From assembly GCF_958405655.1 (NCBI RefSeq), contig NZ_CATYWO010000008.1:1-64000 (forward strand): a stretch of 64,000 nt of DNA, given 5' to 3'. The notes beneath the pieces are model-generated. The model saw nothing but the letters and a program-made list of their open reading frames with translations, had not been told where the DNA came from and did not search any database. The stretch is from Ralstonia condita (GTDB taxonomy: Bacteria; Pseudomonadota; Gammaproteobacteria; Burkholderiales; Burkholderiaceae). A program made the translations under genes and the position numbers. Below are positions 39,632-47,517 of this stretch, piece after piece. The first letter of the stretch is position 1; each line of letters begins with the position of its first letter.

Positions 39632-39904
39632 ATGCAGCAGTGGGCAATTCAGGAATTCAGGGGCTGCTCAATTCATGTGCTTGCCGTGCTCGGCAGAGGC
39701 TCCGATTTCAGATACGCGTACACCGGGTTCATCTGCGCGCCCAAAGTCGGAACCATGTCGTATCCGCAGATGCAGCGGTTCCATCATGTGTCCGCCGATT
39801 TTGATTCGGCCGATGCAGCGATTGCCGCAGGCATGCGCGAGGGTCGTGCGATCGCCGAGCGGTGGTTCTCTATCGCCCTCGAGGGGCGGGATACGGCCGC
39901 CTGA
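39632..39904 (+). CDS. Small conserved hypothetical protein
   Basis: A 90-residue protein with a good GGGAG site before ATG 39632. It reads MQQWAIQEFRGCSIHVLAVL, then FRYAYTGFICAP and DSADAAIAAGMREGRAIAER. The layout (short N-terminal strands, then a 'sA-Ax-Ag...G..Id' helix near the end) matches a small protein family widespread in Burkholderia and Ralstonia with no assigned function. The palindrome at 39531 may control it. Confidence 0.6.
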   Translation: MQQWAIQEFRGCSIHVLAVLGRGSDFRYAYTGFICAPKVGTMSYPQMQRFHHVSADFDSADAAIAAGMREGRAIAERWFSIALEGRDTAA

Positions 39905-40054
39905 AATTGCGGCGGGATGATGATGTTATCGCTGCGTTTAGCCCTTGCCGGAAGCAGCCACTAGCCTATATCTCTCAAACACCGTCAACTACATCGCCAT
40001 ACGCGGATGACGCTCGGAACCGAGCGTAGAGAAGCATCAGAGCCTCGGTTCACG

Positions 40055-40900
40055 TCAGCCAATCCAAAGCACGATCAACGCTGCGAACAGGCAGTACGCA
40101 CCGAAGAAATGCCAGCGGCCTCTTTCCAGCCAGCTTGAGAGCCAGCGCAGCGCCGCTAATCCTGCCAGAAAGCTCAGTGCCATGCCGATCATGCTGAAGC
40201 TCACCACATGCATTAGGCCGCCGGTTTGCACTGCTGTGGCGGCGGCATGTGCTTGGTAGAGGCGATAGCCTTCTCTGACGATCACAGCGGGTGTCAGGAC
40301 CACAGCCAGCGCAAAGCTGAATTCCTCCGCCCGCCGACGGCCCACGCCCAAGGCGATGCCAGTCGAAATCGTGGCGCCCGAGCGCGAGAACCCACGGAAT
40401 GGCAAGCACAGACCCTGCACCGCGCCGATCCACGCGGCACGACGCGGCGTCAGTCCATCGTTTGTACTCTGTGGCAGGCGGGACGATACGATGATCAATA
40501 CACCCGCAGCGGCTAGTGCGGTAGCCATCAGCTTGGCGTTGCCGAACAGACGTTCGATTTCGAAGTCGGGAGCATTGCCAGCGACTACATGCTTGATGGC
40601 TTGCAGCAAGGCCAGTCCGACAACACCAGTCGCGGCCGTGGCGATGATGAGCAGCAACGCATTCGAGCGAAATGCCCGAGCCGAGCTCAAATACGTGGCG
40701 CGCCAAGCCTTCCAGAAGTAGACGATGACGGCGAACATCGTACCGGTGTGCAGCATGACAAGCATCAGCGTCATTTCCGGCAGGGTCGGGTCCAACCCCA
40801 TCAGCTTCTCGGCGACGATCACGTGAGCCGAGCTGGAGATTGGCAATAGTTCGGCTGCCCCCTGGACAAGAGCGAGAATCAGAATTTGCAGCAAGTCCAT
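40055..40900 (-). CDS. uppP: Undecaprenyl-diphosphate phosphatase (UppP/BacA) homologue
   Basis: A 281-residue membrane protein with about eight hydrophobic segments. It dephosphorylates undecaprenyl diphosphate on the periplasmic side to recycle the lipid carrier for cell-wall synthesis, and extra copies can raise bacitracin tolerance. The first signature reads QGAAELLPISSSAHVIVAEK (the catalytic Glu is kept). The second reads FRGFSRSGATISTG, where most members have PGTSRSG; the Arg is kept. GGAAAGG lies upstream of ATG 40900. It is the only clear metabolic gene on the island and is not in an operon. Confidence 0.88.
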   Translation of the reverse strand: MDLLQILILALVQGAAELLPISSSAHVIVAEKLMGLDPTLPEMTLMLVMLHTGTMFAVIVYFWKAWRATYLSSARAFRSNALLLIIATAATGVVGLALLQAIKHVVAGNAPDFEIERLFGNAKLMATALAAAGVLIIVSSRLPQSTNDGLTPRRAAWIGAVQGLCLPFRGFSRSGATISTGIALGVGRRRAEEFSFALAVVLTPAVIVREGYRLYQAHAAATAVQTGGLMHVVSFSMIGMALSFLAGLAALRWLSSWLERGRWHFFGAYCLFAALIVLWIG

Positions 40901-41141
40901 GCGCGTTAACCTTTCCTTTTCCTAATGTGTGGTGAGAGCAGCGGGAGCGGCAGATCCCACGGAAGGCGCGAACACGTTCTCAAGTGCGTACGCCAATGCA
41001 GCTGTTAACGCTCCGCAGAGGCCATCGCCGGTTGCAGTTCCAGTACCGAGCGCGCACTCAGTGCGCCAACCTTACCAGAGCTGGCACACCCCTGACAGCC
41101 TAACTACATTCGGAATCGCCCAGCTACGTAACCAACGCGTC

Positions 41142-42000
41142 TCAGCAGCAATAGTCCATTTCGGCAGATTGCTCAGGGCACACGAAGAATCTATCCCCCG
41201 CACGTTTTGCCCGCCTCTTAGCTGCAGCCGCTTGGGTGGCAATAGCACTCGCATCGATAACAGAGCCGGCCTTAACCGGCACAACACCGGCAGCGATGGT
41301 CACAAAGTTGTAGAAGCGAAGGTCGCCGTGACGATCTTCGCTCTGAATGCCACCGACACTGATATCTGCAGGAGCGTAGAGCTTTACCGCTGACTCATCA
41401 AACTTTGCCATCGCGGCGCGAATACGCGCTTCCCAATCGGGGCTCCGGAATAGGATGAAGAAATCATCTCCTCCGATGTGGCCTAGAAAGTCTTTCTGCG
41501 GGTCGCAGGCTTCGGCAAGGGTTGCAGCTGCCAGCTTGATCATCTTATCGCCCTGCCAGTAGCCGTAGACATCGTTGAACGGCTTGAAACTATTCAAGTC
41601 AAGATAGCAGGCATGAAATGGCACCTTACTTTCCAAGAGCCGAGTCATGTGAGCGTCGATCGGAATGTTGCCTGGCAGAAGGGTCAGTGGATTTGCGTAT
41701 CTCGCTGCCTCGATGCGAGCTTCCGTCACCGCACGAACCAGGTCTTCCCCTGTTGCCTTGCAGGCCCATCTTGGCAAAAGTAGCGGCGCTTAATTTGGCT
41801 GCGAACCGTTCCAGGCTAGCCATGCAGCCCTCACGTTGAGCCTGCTCGAATAGCGCCTGAGGAAATTCTATGGGCGAGCCTTTTGGACCACGGACGAGAG
41901 CCTCATAGCCCAAAACTTGAGAAGACGAAATCGTCCCGATGGGCTGGAAAACCACTCGCAGGAGCTGCATTTCCATGCACCTCATAATGGAGGGGGTCAT
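41142..42000 (-). pseudogene. Broken EAL-GGDEF cyclic-di-GMP gene
   Basis: The 5' frame (from about 42000) encodes an EAL start: LLRVVFQPIGTISSSQVLGY, EALVRGP and LERFAAKLSAATFAKMG. It then continues in a different frame (to 41142) with linker plus GGDEF domain: YLDLNSFKPFNDVYGYWQGD and HIGGDDFFILFRSPDWEARI. About 170 residues of the EAL domain (including the EVTE and DDFG motifs) are missing, and the two parts join out of frame at about 41770. The EAL protein is therefore inactive. The GGDEF half keeps GGDDF and could still be translated from a start near 41777. Confidence 0.8.
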
Positions 42001-42504
42001 TTGTTAGCTCGCAAGGAGGTAGCCAACGATAGGTAACGGCTCACCACATCTGCGTACTTCCGATTGCGAGTACCGGCGGCCAGGTGCTCAGACGGAGATG
42101 GGTGTCTTCCGTGGAAGTGGCAGTCGCCAATGGCGCCGGGCCCGAACTTGCAATGGCCTAAAGACGTTTCCCTGGCGCCAGCGTGAGCGCTCGGCTGAAC
42201 TGCAATTTGACAGCAAGTGCCATCGGCCATCTTGTGTGGCTGCCCAAACCTATCCTCTCCTCAAAAAAAAGAGGCACAGCAATATCGCTGCGCCTGGAGG
42301 ACGATGGCGGGAGAGAGAGATGCATCGCCGACCGAGGTGGAATGTATGGCGGACAAGAAGATGTGTCGAGTGTGGAATTAGAAATAACTAAAATCAGTTG
42401 TTAGGAAAATGAAACTAACCCGGTGACATCAAAATGTCATCTTGACTCGTCGATGGCAGACGCATGCGCTTAGTACGATTCGCTTGCGAGCGTCAAGCGG
42501 TGAT
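42001..42504. other. Gene-free stretch with a palindrome
   Basis: About 500 bases between the EAL-GGDEF remnant and the transposase remnant, with no supported gene. It contains a TGACA-N6-TGTCA palindrome at 42424-42439 and a run of eight A residues near 42264. Confidence 0.45.
42424..42439. promoter_or_regulatory. Palindrome TGACA-TCAAAA-TGTCA, candidate operator
   Basis: A 16-base site with perfect TGACA/TGTCA arms and the same 6-base spacing as 39533-39548. No intact gene starts beside it; the IS3 remnant begins 65 bases later. Confidence 0.4.
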
Positions 42505-42746
42505 GACAACGGTCCGGAGTTCGCTTCTAAGGTGCTGGACGCGTGGGCCTACGAGGCGGGCGTCATGCTGTTGTTCATCCGGCCCGGTAAGCCAGTGAGA
42601 ATGCCTACACCGAGAGCTTCAACGGGCGGTTCTGCGATGAATGCCTGAACGAGCACTGGTTCGTCTCAATGCGCCACGCCAGGCAGCTGATTGAGGAATG
42701 GCGTATCGAGTACAACACCGCGCGGCATCACAGTTCGCTCGGCTAG
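42505..42746 (+). pseudogene. IS3-family transposase remnant (C-terminal part)
   Basis: About 80 codons match the end of an IS3-type OrfB (DDE) transposase: DNGPEFASKVLDAWAYEAGV, FIRPGKPV, then ESFNGRFCDECLNEHWF and EEWRIEYNTARHHSSLG. It begins at the second catalytic Asp and contains the third (Glu in the ESFNGR segment). One G is lost at about 42597 (GTG-AGA where GTG-GAG is expected), shifting the frame. The end is cut at 42746 by TAG. No orfA or terminal inverted repeats are seen, so it is dead. Confidence 0.85.
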
Positions 42747-42836
42747 GTGTGAGGCCACAGATCGCGGTTACCGCGCGCCTATTCAACCACAAGAGCATAG
42801 CCGGCGTTTTTCCGTGATCGCGACCGGCGTCCTTCT

Positions 42837-43160
42837 CTACGGCGCCGCCAGCATCTCGCTTGTGACATCCCGATACTCCGTAACGCGATTCACTTGGCAC
42901 CACGCCGACCACACGTAATCTCCCTCGCTCAATTCGTCTTGCCTCGGAGGACCGCAGAGGCGGTATTTGCGTCCGGAGCGGGTTACGCCGACTCGCGCGT
43001 TGATATCAATCCCGACGATAGCCGAGCTCACTCGCCCGGTGCCTGCAGTCGGACGCATACCAATAAAATGGCGCTCGCCTGCATCAGTTTCCAGGATGCG
43101 CCATTCTACGAGCGCTATTTCAGGTACGTCTGCGACCGGTCTCGCTTGCCATATCGGCAT
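42837..43160 (-). CDS. Conserved hypothetical protein
   Basis: A 107-residue protein with GGAG before ATG 43160. It reads EWRILETDAGERHFIGMRPT, then GRVSSAIVGIDINARVGVTR and SGRKYRLCGPPRQDELSEGD. It ends in a helix containing VNRVTEYRDVTSEML. The pattern (RHF-G...GRVSSAI...G-TRSGR-Y-L-G-PP...D) matches a small family common in Burkholderiales accessory regions. I know of no function. Confidence 0.6.
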   Translation of the reverse strand: MPIWQARPVADVPEIALVEWRILETDAGERHFIGMRPTAGTGRVSSAIVGIDINARVGVTRSGRKYRLCGPPRQDELSEGDYVWSAWCQVNRVTEYRDVTSEMLAAP

Positions 43161-43317
43161 CGTAGCTCCACATTAAGTCGCTAGTGGCGCTTGGGAGAAT
43201 CGTGCTTGAAGTGGAAACACTTCGGTGTCCCTGTGCTCAAGATGCTTCCCCGCACAATCTCGTGCGTAGCCAGCACCCTGTGTGAGTGGTGCCAACCATG
43301 CGCTCGCAGTCCATCAT

Positions 43318-44226
43318 TCACGTTTGATAGGGGTTGCTCGGACGCACGACCTCGGCATCGAGCAACGCCACGGTGCGTATATACACCTGCTGTGCAAGTG
43401 TCAGCGCCCGTTCGAGGTTACATGGTGCGGAATCCACCGAGCGGCTCTGCTGACACCAACTGCCGAGTCGTAGCGCGACTTCAATATCTCCGTCTATCAA
43501 ACGAAGGACCATTGACGACAACGAGATAACGGTATGGCTCGGATGCTCCAAATTGGCCACGTCGATTCCTCTAGATTCCGCTACTTCGACGAAGCACAGA
43601 TATGCTGCATCAAATGCGCATGACAGTCCGGTCAAAAGTGAACTCTTGGCAAGTAGCGCATCGCGCTGACAGCCACGACTTCGCAGCAAGCGCGGTCGAT
43701 CTGCCGAGGAGGAGCCTGTTAGCTGGTTCACGTCAACGCGCTCTGCGCCACGGCTCATCTTCGCGAGCTTCTCGGCTAGCACGAGTTGAACACGCGGCTC
43801 CCCTATTCCGAATCTCGGAGCGGGACACACGAGGTTTTGCTTGTAGGGCTCGGGCCAGCCAGTGTCGTCATCATCGAGCGCGAGCCATGCTTGGAGATTC
43901 TGCGCACGCACGTAACGAATGATCTGCTCGAACCTACTGAGCTCGGCCCACGCCTCCTTGTCAGTTCTGTACGCATAAGTCGTTCCGACAACGCGCTGCT
44001 GCAATGTCTGCGGCAGATATAACTTTGCCCGTACCAGATTGAACGTGCCCACCCAAGACGTACTCAGGACAATCTGTACATCTGGGTACGGCGTCAAGAT
44101 CTTTGCCAGCAGATTCGCGTGCTCAAAAATTTGAGCGCCCGGTCTCCGCATTGTGGGGACGCCATCAATTAGATAGACATCATCGGCGTGCAGACAACCG
44201 TCGTAGTCCAGGAAGAGGACCGTCAT
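43318..44226 (-). CDS. HAD-domain protein with a C-terminal helical extension
   Basis: A 302-residue protein. Residues 1-150 are a HAD phosphatase-like domain: VLFLDYDGCLHADDVY (nucleophile and acid D-x-D), PYPDVQIVLSTSWV (motif II Ser/Thr) and AWLALDDDDTGWPE (motif IV acidic pair). This text fits the HAD subgroup named for 'Swiss Army Knife' RNA-repair proteins (PF18143). Residues 155-302 have no counterpart in the paralogue at 44339. They are helical (LLAKSSLLTGLSCAFDAAYL, ERALTLAQQVYIRTVALLDA) and of unknown type. No strong ribosome-binding site is seen. A role in nucleic-acid end repair is a family-based inference only. Confidence 0.7.
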   Translation of the reverse strand: MTVLFLDYDGCLHADDVYLIDGVPTMRRPGAQIFEHANLLAKILTPYPDVQIVLSTSWVGTFNLVRAKLYLPQTLQQRVVGTTYAYRTDKEAWAELSRFEQIIRYVRAQNLQAWLALDDDDTGWPEPYKQNLVCPAPRFGIGEPRVQLVLAEKLAKMSRGAERVDVNQLTGSSSADRPRLLRSRGCQRDALLAKSSLLTGLSCAFDAAYLCFVEVAESRGIDVANLEHPSHTVISLSSMVLRLIDGDIEVALRLGSWCQQSRSVDSAPCNLERALTLAQQVYIRTVALLDAEVVRPSNPYQT

Positions 44227-44338
44227 ATTGGAGACGAACTACGGTCGTCTAGTCGAGAGGGCAAATATGTCACTGATACGAATGCTGAGGCAAATCCAAT
44301 GCACCAGGTCGGTTGGCGGCACAGGCGTCGATGACAGC

Positions 44339-44842
44339 TCACCAACGCCATCGTTGGCTACGCGCATTTAGAAGGCAGAGCTTGTCCTTTAGATCGTCCC
44401 GGATCGTCTGCTTACCGATTCCGAGGTGAGGATCAGACCAAACCAAATGGGTTATGAATGCGCGTGGCCAGGCACCATCGTCGAAATGGACCGCAAGCCA
44501 AAAATCCACACGCCTGCGGGTAACGTAGTACATGATCCTGTCGAACTTGCTAACCAAAACTGGCTTGAGGGGGTCGTGATTGAACTCGTCGATCGTGCCA
44601 ACAACGCGCTGTTGTAACGGCTCTGGAAGATGGCTGATCGCAGCCGCCGCTCCATAGCACCCCACCCAGTCCGTGCTGAGAACAATATCAATATCCGGAT
44701 ATGGGGCCAGTAGCATCGCAAGGTCCGACGCATGTTCGAAGAACGCTGAGCTTTCGTCATGCAGGATCGGCTCGTGACCAGTGTGGGAGACGGGCATAGG
44801 GTGCAGACAACCGTCGTAGCCGAGGAAAAGTACTGCGCGCAT
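44339..44842 (-). CDS. HAD-domain paralogue lacking the nucleophile
   Basis: A 167-residue protein, paralogue of the 43318-44226 product. Shared blocks: YDGCLHPMPV, FFEHASDLAMLLAPYPDIDI, VLSTDWVG, LPEPLQQRVVGT and HLVWSDPHLGIGKQ. The first motif reads LFLGYDGCLHP: the nucleophilic Asp is Gly. Motif IV is LAVHFDDGAWP, with less acidic context than the partner's DDDD. It is therefore probably inactive as a phosphatase and may be a binding or regulatory partner. It ends after the HAD domain with NARSQRWRW. ATG 44842 is chosen because the HAD strand starts directly after it. Confidence 0.68.
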   Translation of the reverse strand: MRAVLFLGYDGCLHPMPVSHTGHEPILHDESSAFFEHASDLAMLLAPYPDIDIVLSTDWVGCYGAAAAISHLPEPLQQRVVGTIDEFNHDPLKPVLVSKFDRIMYYVTRRRVDFWLAVHFDDGAWPRAFITHLVWSDPHLGIGKQTIRDDLKDKLCLLNARSQRWRW

Positions 44843-45064
44843 GGGTCGTGAGGCCAGATTTAACAAATGTGATGCAGCCGTGCGGTATTGGCGCTGCATA
44901 CGATTCCTCCAACAAACGTTATCGGGGTGTAGGCGTCAATACCAGAGAAGAGCGCTCGGTTCGAGTTCAATGACTAAAGGCGTCGCACGTTTACAAAGGC
45001 TCAGTTCGGCGAATGCGATGCTCCTACAGGCAACTGCGGGATTCGAAAACCCCGATAGAGACTG

Positions 45065-45086
45065 ACGCCTCCTTTTTGAGGCGTTT
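45065..45086 (+). terminator. Hairpin ACGCCTC/GAGGCGT
   Basis: A 7-base stem with a CTTTTT loop, followed by only two or three T residues. It could end a short rightward RNA or attenuate the XRE transcript. The T-tract is weak. Confidence 0.4.
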
Positions 45087-45166
45087 ACCGAGAGCACGAG
45101 CGGCCCGGACAGCGCCATATGTCTACGGCCCCCAGACCCGCGAACTGAGAAAATTACATTCAAATT

Positions 45167-45226
45167 GTAGATGTATATCCAGTAGATGTAAACACAGTAG
45201 ATGCCAAAGCGGTAGACGAAAACAGC
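45167..45226. repeat. Four tandem 15-base direct repeats (iteron-like)
   Basis: The copies are GTAGATGTATATCCA, GTAGATGTAAACACA, GTAGATGCCAAAGCG and GTAGACGAAAACAGC, in exact 15-base register. The GTAGA[TC]G core is shared. The array ends 22 bases before the XRE gene start, where it can act as an operator array. A pitch of 15 (about 1.5 helix turns) puts successive copies on opposite DNA faces. Confidence 0.75.
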
Positions 45227-45248
45227 GTGCTGCATGACGCTTGCGCCC

Positions 45249-45488
45249 ATGGAAACGGAAAAGAAATTCGAGCACTGGCTACGCGAACGTCTCGCGGAAA
45301 ACTTACGGCGAGCGCGACGGCAACGACAAATTTCTCAAGAGACGCTGGGCGCAGAGTGCGGCTTTCATCGCACGTATATCAGCCAGGTGGAACGTGCAGT
45401 TACAAACATTACTCTTGATAATTTGCAGACAATCGCAGCGGTCTTAGATATCGAACCCGCCGACTTGCTGCGAGAGCAACTCACGTGA
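45249..45488 (+). CDS. Small XRE-family DNA-binding protein
   Basis: A 79-residue, single-domain regulator: RERLAENLRRARRQRQISQE, then TLGAECGFHRTYISQVERAV and TNITLDNLQTIAAVLDIEPA. The recognition helix is FHRTYISQVER. This compact layout matches SinR/C.AhdI-like controller proteins, including those of restriction-modification systems, but no methylase or nuclease gene adjoins it here. ATG 45249 starts at the family length; ATG 45234 would add five residues. The 15-base repeats directly upstream are its likely autoregulatory target. It diverges from the HAD paralogues and may control them. Confidence 0.85.
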   Translation: METEKKFEHWLRERLAENLRRARRQRQISQETLGAECGFHRTYISQVERAVTNITLDNLQTIAAVLDIEPADLLREQLT

Positions 45489-46007
45489 ATTTGAGGCAAT
45501 CCGCTGGTTGATAGGCTCGCTAGAAGCAAATTTTGTCCTTACGATTGTCTCGGTTTACTTTTTGTTGATTCGCGGCGGGATGAGGCATAAGTCAAGCGCC
45601 ACGGACACTGCCGGCCAAGCTCCATTTGCACGTGCTGCGGCTCGTGACGATCGAGAGGAAATTCATAACACCCTGCTGACCCCATGGGGCGTCGGTACGC
45701 ATTCTTCCCAGTGCCCAGCCACTTCCTGTATGGCGCGCCACTTGGCTTACGTCACTTGACGTTCCCCCCAGCATCAACGCGGCATCCTGTCGCAGAGCCC
45801 ATCCTCCCCCCGGCTGAAGTCGATGATTCCTGCGCGCCAGTATGCGGAACATTGACCACACGCAGATGCCAGCGGACGATTGCTGTGCCAGAATGCACAA
45901 GCGGAAAGCGGCGCGCCGACGCCGTCCGCAGTCCCTCAGGGCGAGCCGGTGTTTGACACGGCCCGGCACGGGACGCCATACAACACACTCCCACAAAAGG
46001 AATCAGC
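45489..46007. other. Gene-free stretch, probable right edge of the island
   Basis: About 520 bases with no supported gene. It includes GGCGCGCCA at 45732-45740, identical to the 3' end of the tRNA. Core-like coding resumes with the HiPIP gene. Confidence 0.45.
45732..45740. other. Candidate right attachment core (9 bases)
   Basis: GGCGCGCCA repeats the last nine bases of tRNA-Arg (35172-35180) in the same orientation. If real, the island is about 10.56 kb. The match is short and GC-rich, so chance is possible. Confidence 0.3.
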
Positions 46008-46322
46008 ATGTCCACTCGTCGTCAATTCCTGAAGAGCATTCCCATCGTGGCCGCCGCGGGCGCCGTCGGCATGTCGATGTCGGACCTGGCAACGGCCGCA
46101 CCGATGGTGGCTGAGAGCGACCCGCAGGCCAAGGCACTGGGCTACGTGTCCGACAGCGCGAAGGCCGACAAGGCCAAGTTCCCCAAGCACACGCCGGATC
46201 AGCATTGCGGCAACTGCGCCCTGTACCAGGGTGGCACGGCAGCTCAGGGAGCCTGCCCGCTGTTCGCCGGCAAGGACGTCGCCAACAAGGGCTGGTGCAG
46301 CGCCTGGGCGAAGAAGGCGTAA
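46008..46322 (+). CDS. High-potential iron-sulfur protein (HiPIP)
   Basis: A 104-residue periplasmic electron carrier with a [4Fe-4S] cluster. A twin-arginine signal is clear: MSTRRQFLKSIPIVAAAGAV (S-T-R-R-x-F-L-K). The mature part has the four cluster Cys in HCGNCALYQG, GACPLFAG and GWCSAWAKK (C-x2-C, then C, then C). Length and order match class HiPIPs of Burkholderiales. AAAGGAATC lies upstream of ATG 46008, and a strong terminator follows the stop. HiPIPs pass electrons between the bc1 complex and reaction centres or oxidases. Confidence 0.94.
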   Translation: MSTRRQFLKSIPIVAAAGAVGMSMSDLATAAPMVAESDPQAKALGYVSDSAKADKAKFPKHTPDQHCGNCALYQGGTAAQGACPLFAGKDVANKGWCSAWAKKA

Positions 46323-46340
46323 TCGGCATCACGCCAGTGC

Positions 46341-46366
46341 AAAACGGACCCCGCGGGGTCCGTTTT
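46341..46366. terminator. Bidirectional terminator between the HiPIP and Bug genes
   Basis: AAAACGGACCCC pairs perfectly with GGGGTCCGTTTT around a 2-base GC turn. Flanking A and T tracts let it end transcription from both convergent genes. Confidence 0.88.
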
Positions 46367-46389
46367 TCATGGGCGCGCGCGCCCGGGTG

Positions 46390-47388
46390 TCACGGTTCCT
46401 TGATGCCGGCGGCGCGCACGATGCGGCCATTGCTGTCGTATTCGGCGCGGATGGCCGCCGCAAATTGCTGGGCCGTGCCGCCTGCCGGCACAACGGCGGC
46501 CTGCGTGAGGCGGTCACGCAGGTCTGCGGCGGACAACGCCTTGTTGATCTCGGCGTTCAACCGCGCAATGACAGGCGCGGGCGTCCTGGCCGGCGCGAAC
46601 ACGCCGAAGGTCGACGCCATGTTCGCCTTGGCATAGCCCAGTTCTGCGAAGGTCGGTACATTCGGCAGCGTATCGAGCCGGTGCGGCGCGCCCACCGCGA
46701 GCGGGCGCAGCTTGCCGCTGGTGATGTGTTGCATCAGCGTCGGGCCGACGTTGGTCGACATCACCTCCACCTGGCCGCCCAGCGCATCGGTCAGTTGTTG
46801 GCCACCCCCCTTATACGGGATCAGCGTGATATCGACGTGCGCCTGCGACTTGACCTGCTCCAGCGCCAGATGCCCGACCGTACCAACACCCGAGGTCGAC
46901 CAGCGAATCGAACCCGGCTTGGCGCGAGACTGGCTCAGCACGTCGGCAAAACTCTTGCCCGTGAACGCGGGCGTGCCCAGCAGGATCATCGGCGCGTACA
47001 TGACATTGGCCACGGGGGCGATGTCCTTGAGCGGGTCGTACGGCAGCCTGCCGAAATAGGGATTGAGCGTGAGCGGACTGACCGACGAGAAGCCGAGCGT
47101 GTAGCCGTCGGGCGCCGCCTTGGCTACGGCGTCCATGCCGATGCTGCCGCCTGCGCCCGCACGGTTTTCCACCACCACCGGCTGACCAAGCTGGGCGGAA
47201 AGCCTCTCGCCGAGCGCCCGTGCCACGTTGTCTGAAATGCCACCGGTCGGATACGCGACGATGATGCGGATCGGCCTGAGCGGATAATCCTGTCCTTGCG
47301 CGGGCACGGCGACCAGCAGCGGCATGCCTGCGCAAAGCAGCGCAGCAGAAGCAATCAGACGACGACGGGCGGCACGTGCGGTGGTCAT
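46390..47388 (-). CDS. Bug/TctC-family tripartite tricarboxylate transporter binding protein
   Basis: A 332-residue periplasmic binding protein of the Bug family, greatly expanded in Burkholderiales. A signal sequence (RRRLIASAALLCAGMPLLVA) ends before QGQDYPLRPIRIIVAYPTGG. Family blocks are NVARALGERLSAQLGQPVVV, ENRAGAGGSIGMDAVAKAAP and GYTLGFSSVSPLTLNPY. No TctA/TctB genes adjoin, which is usual for orphan Bug proteins. The ligand is typically a small carboxylate; the identity is unknown. It lies downstream of a porin gene on the same strand with an intrinsic terminator between, so it is likely separate. Confidence 0.92.
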   Translation of the reverse strand: MTTARAARRRLIASAALLCAGMPLLVAVPAQGQDYPLRPIRIIVAYPTGGISDNVARALGERLSAQLGQPVVVENRAGAGGSIGMDAVAKAAPDGYTLGFSSVSPLTLNPYFGRLPYDPLKDIAPVANVMYAPMILLGTPAFTGKSFADVLSQSRAKPGSIRWSTSGVGTVGHLALEQVKSQAHVDITLIPYKGGGQQLTDALGGQVEVMSTNVGPTLMQHITSGKLRPLAVGAPHRLDTLPNVPTFAELGYAKANMASTFGVFAPARTPAPVIARLNAEINKALSAADLRDRLTQAAVVPAGGTAQQFAAAIRAEYDSNGRIVRAAGIKEP

Positions 47389-47468
47389 GGCGCAATGTCA
47401 GGGGGAGACGCAGAGGGGGACATTGTAGGCGGATGCCCAGGCAACCCCGTCCGCCAACGGGCAAAAGA

Positions 47469-47490
47469 AAAGGCGCCCGAAGGCGCCTTT
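47469..47490 (-). terminator. Intrinsic terminator after the second porin
   Basis: On the reverse strand AAAGGCGCC-TTCG-GGCGCCTTT, followed by TCTTTT. It sits 28 bases beyond the porin stop and uses the stable TTCG loop. Confidence 0.85.
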
Positions 47491-47517
47491 CCTTTCCCAA
47501 TCGTGTGACTGCGTCGA

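Larger units (their letters stand above)
44843..45248. other. Divergent control region with hairpin and direct repeats
   Basis: About 400 bases between the HAD paralogue and the XRE gene. It holds a hairpin at 45065-45084 (ACGCCTC-CTTTTT-GAGGCGT then TT) and four 15-base direct repeats at 45167-45226. No protein gene is supported. Confidence 0.6.

Noticed and set aside
45167..45226. CRISPR array
   Set aside because: The repeats are 15 bases in direct register with no spacers, and no cas genes are present.
45249..45488. Controller protein of a restriction-modification system
   Set aside because: The fold and operator array fit, but no methylase or endonuclease gene lies within the island.
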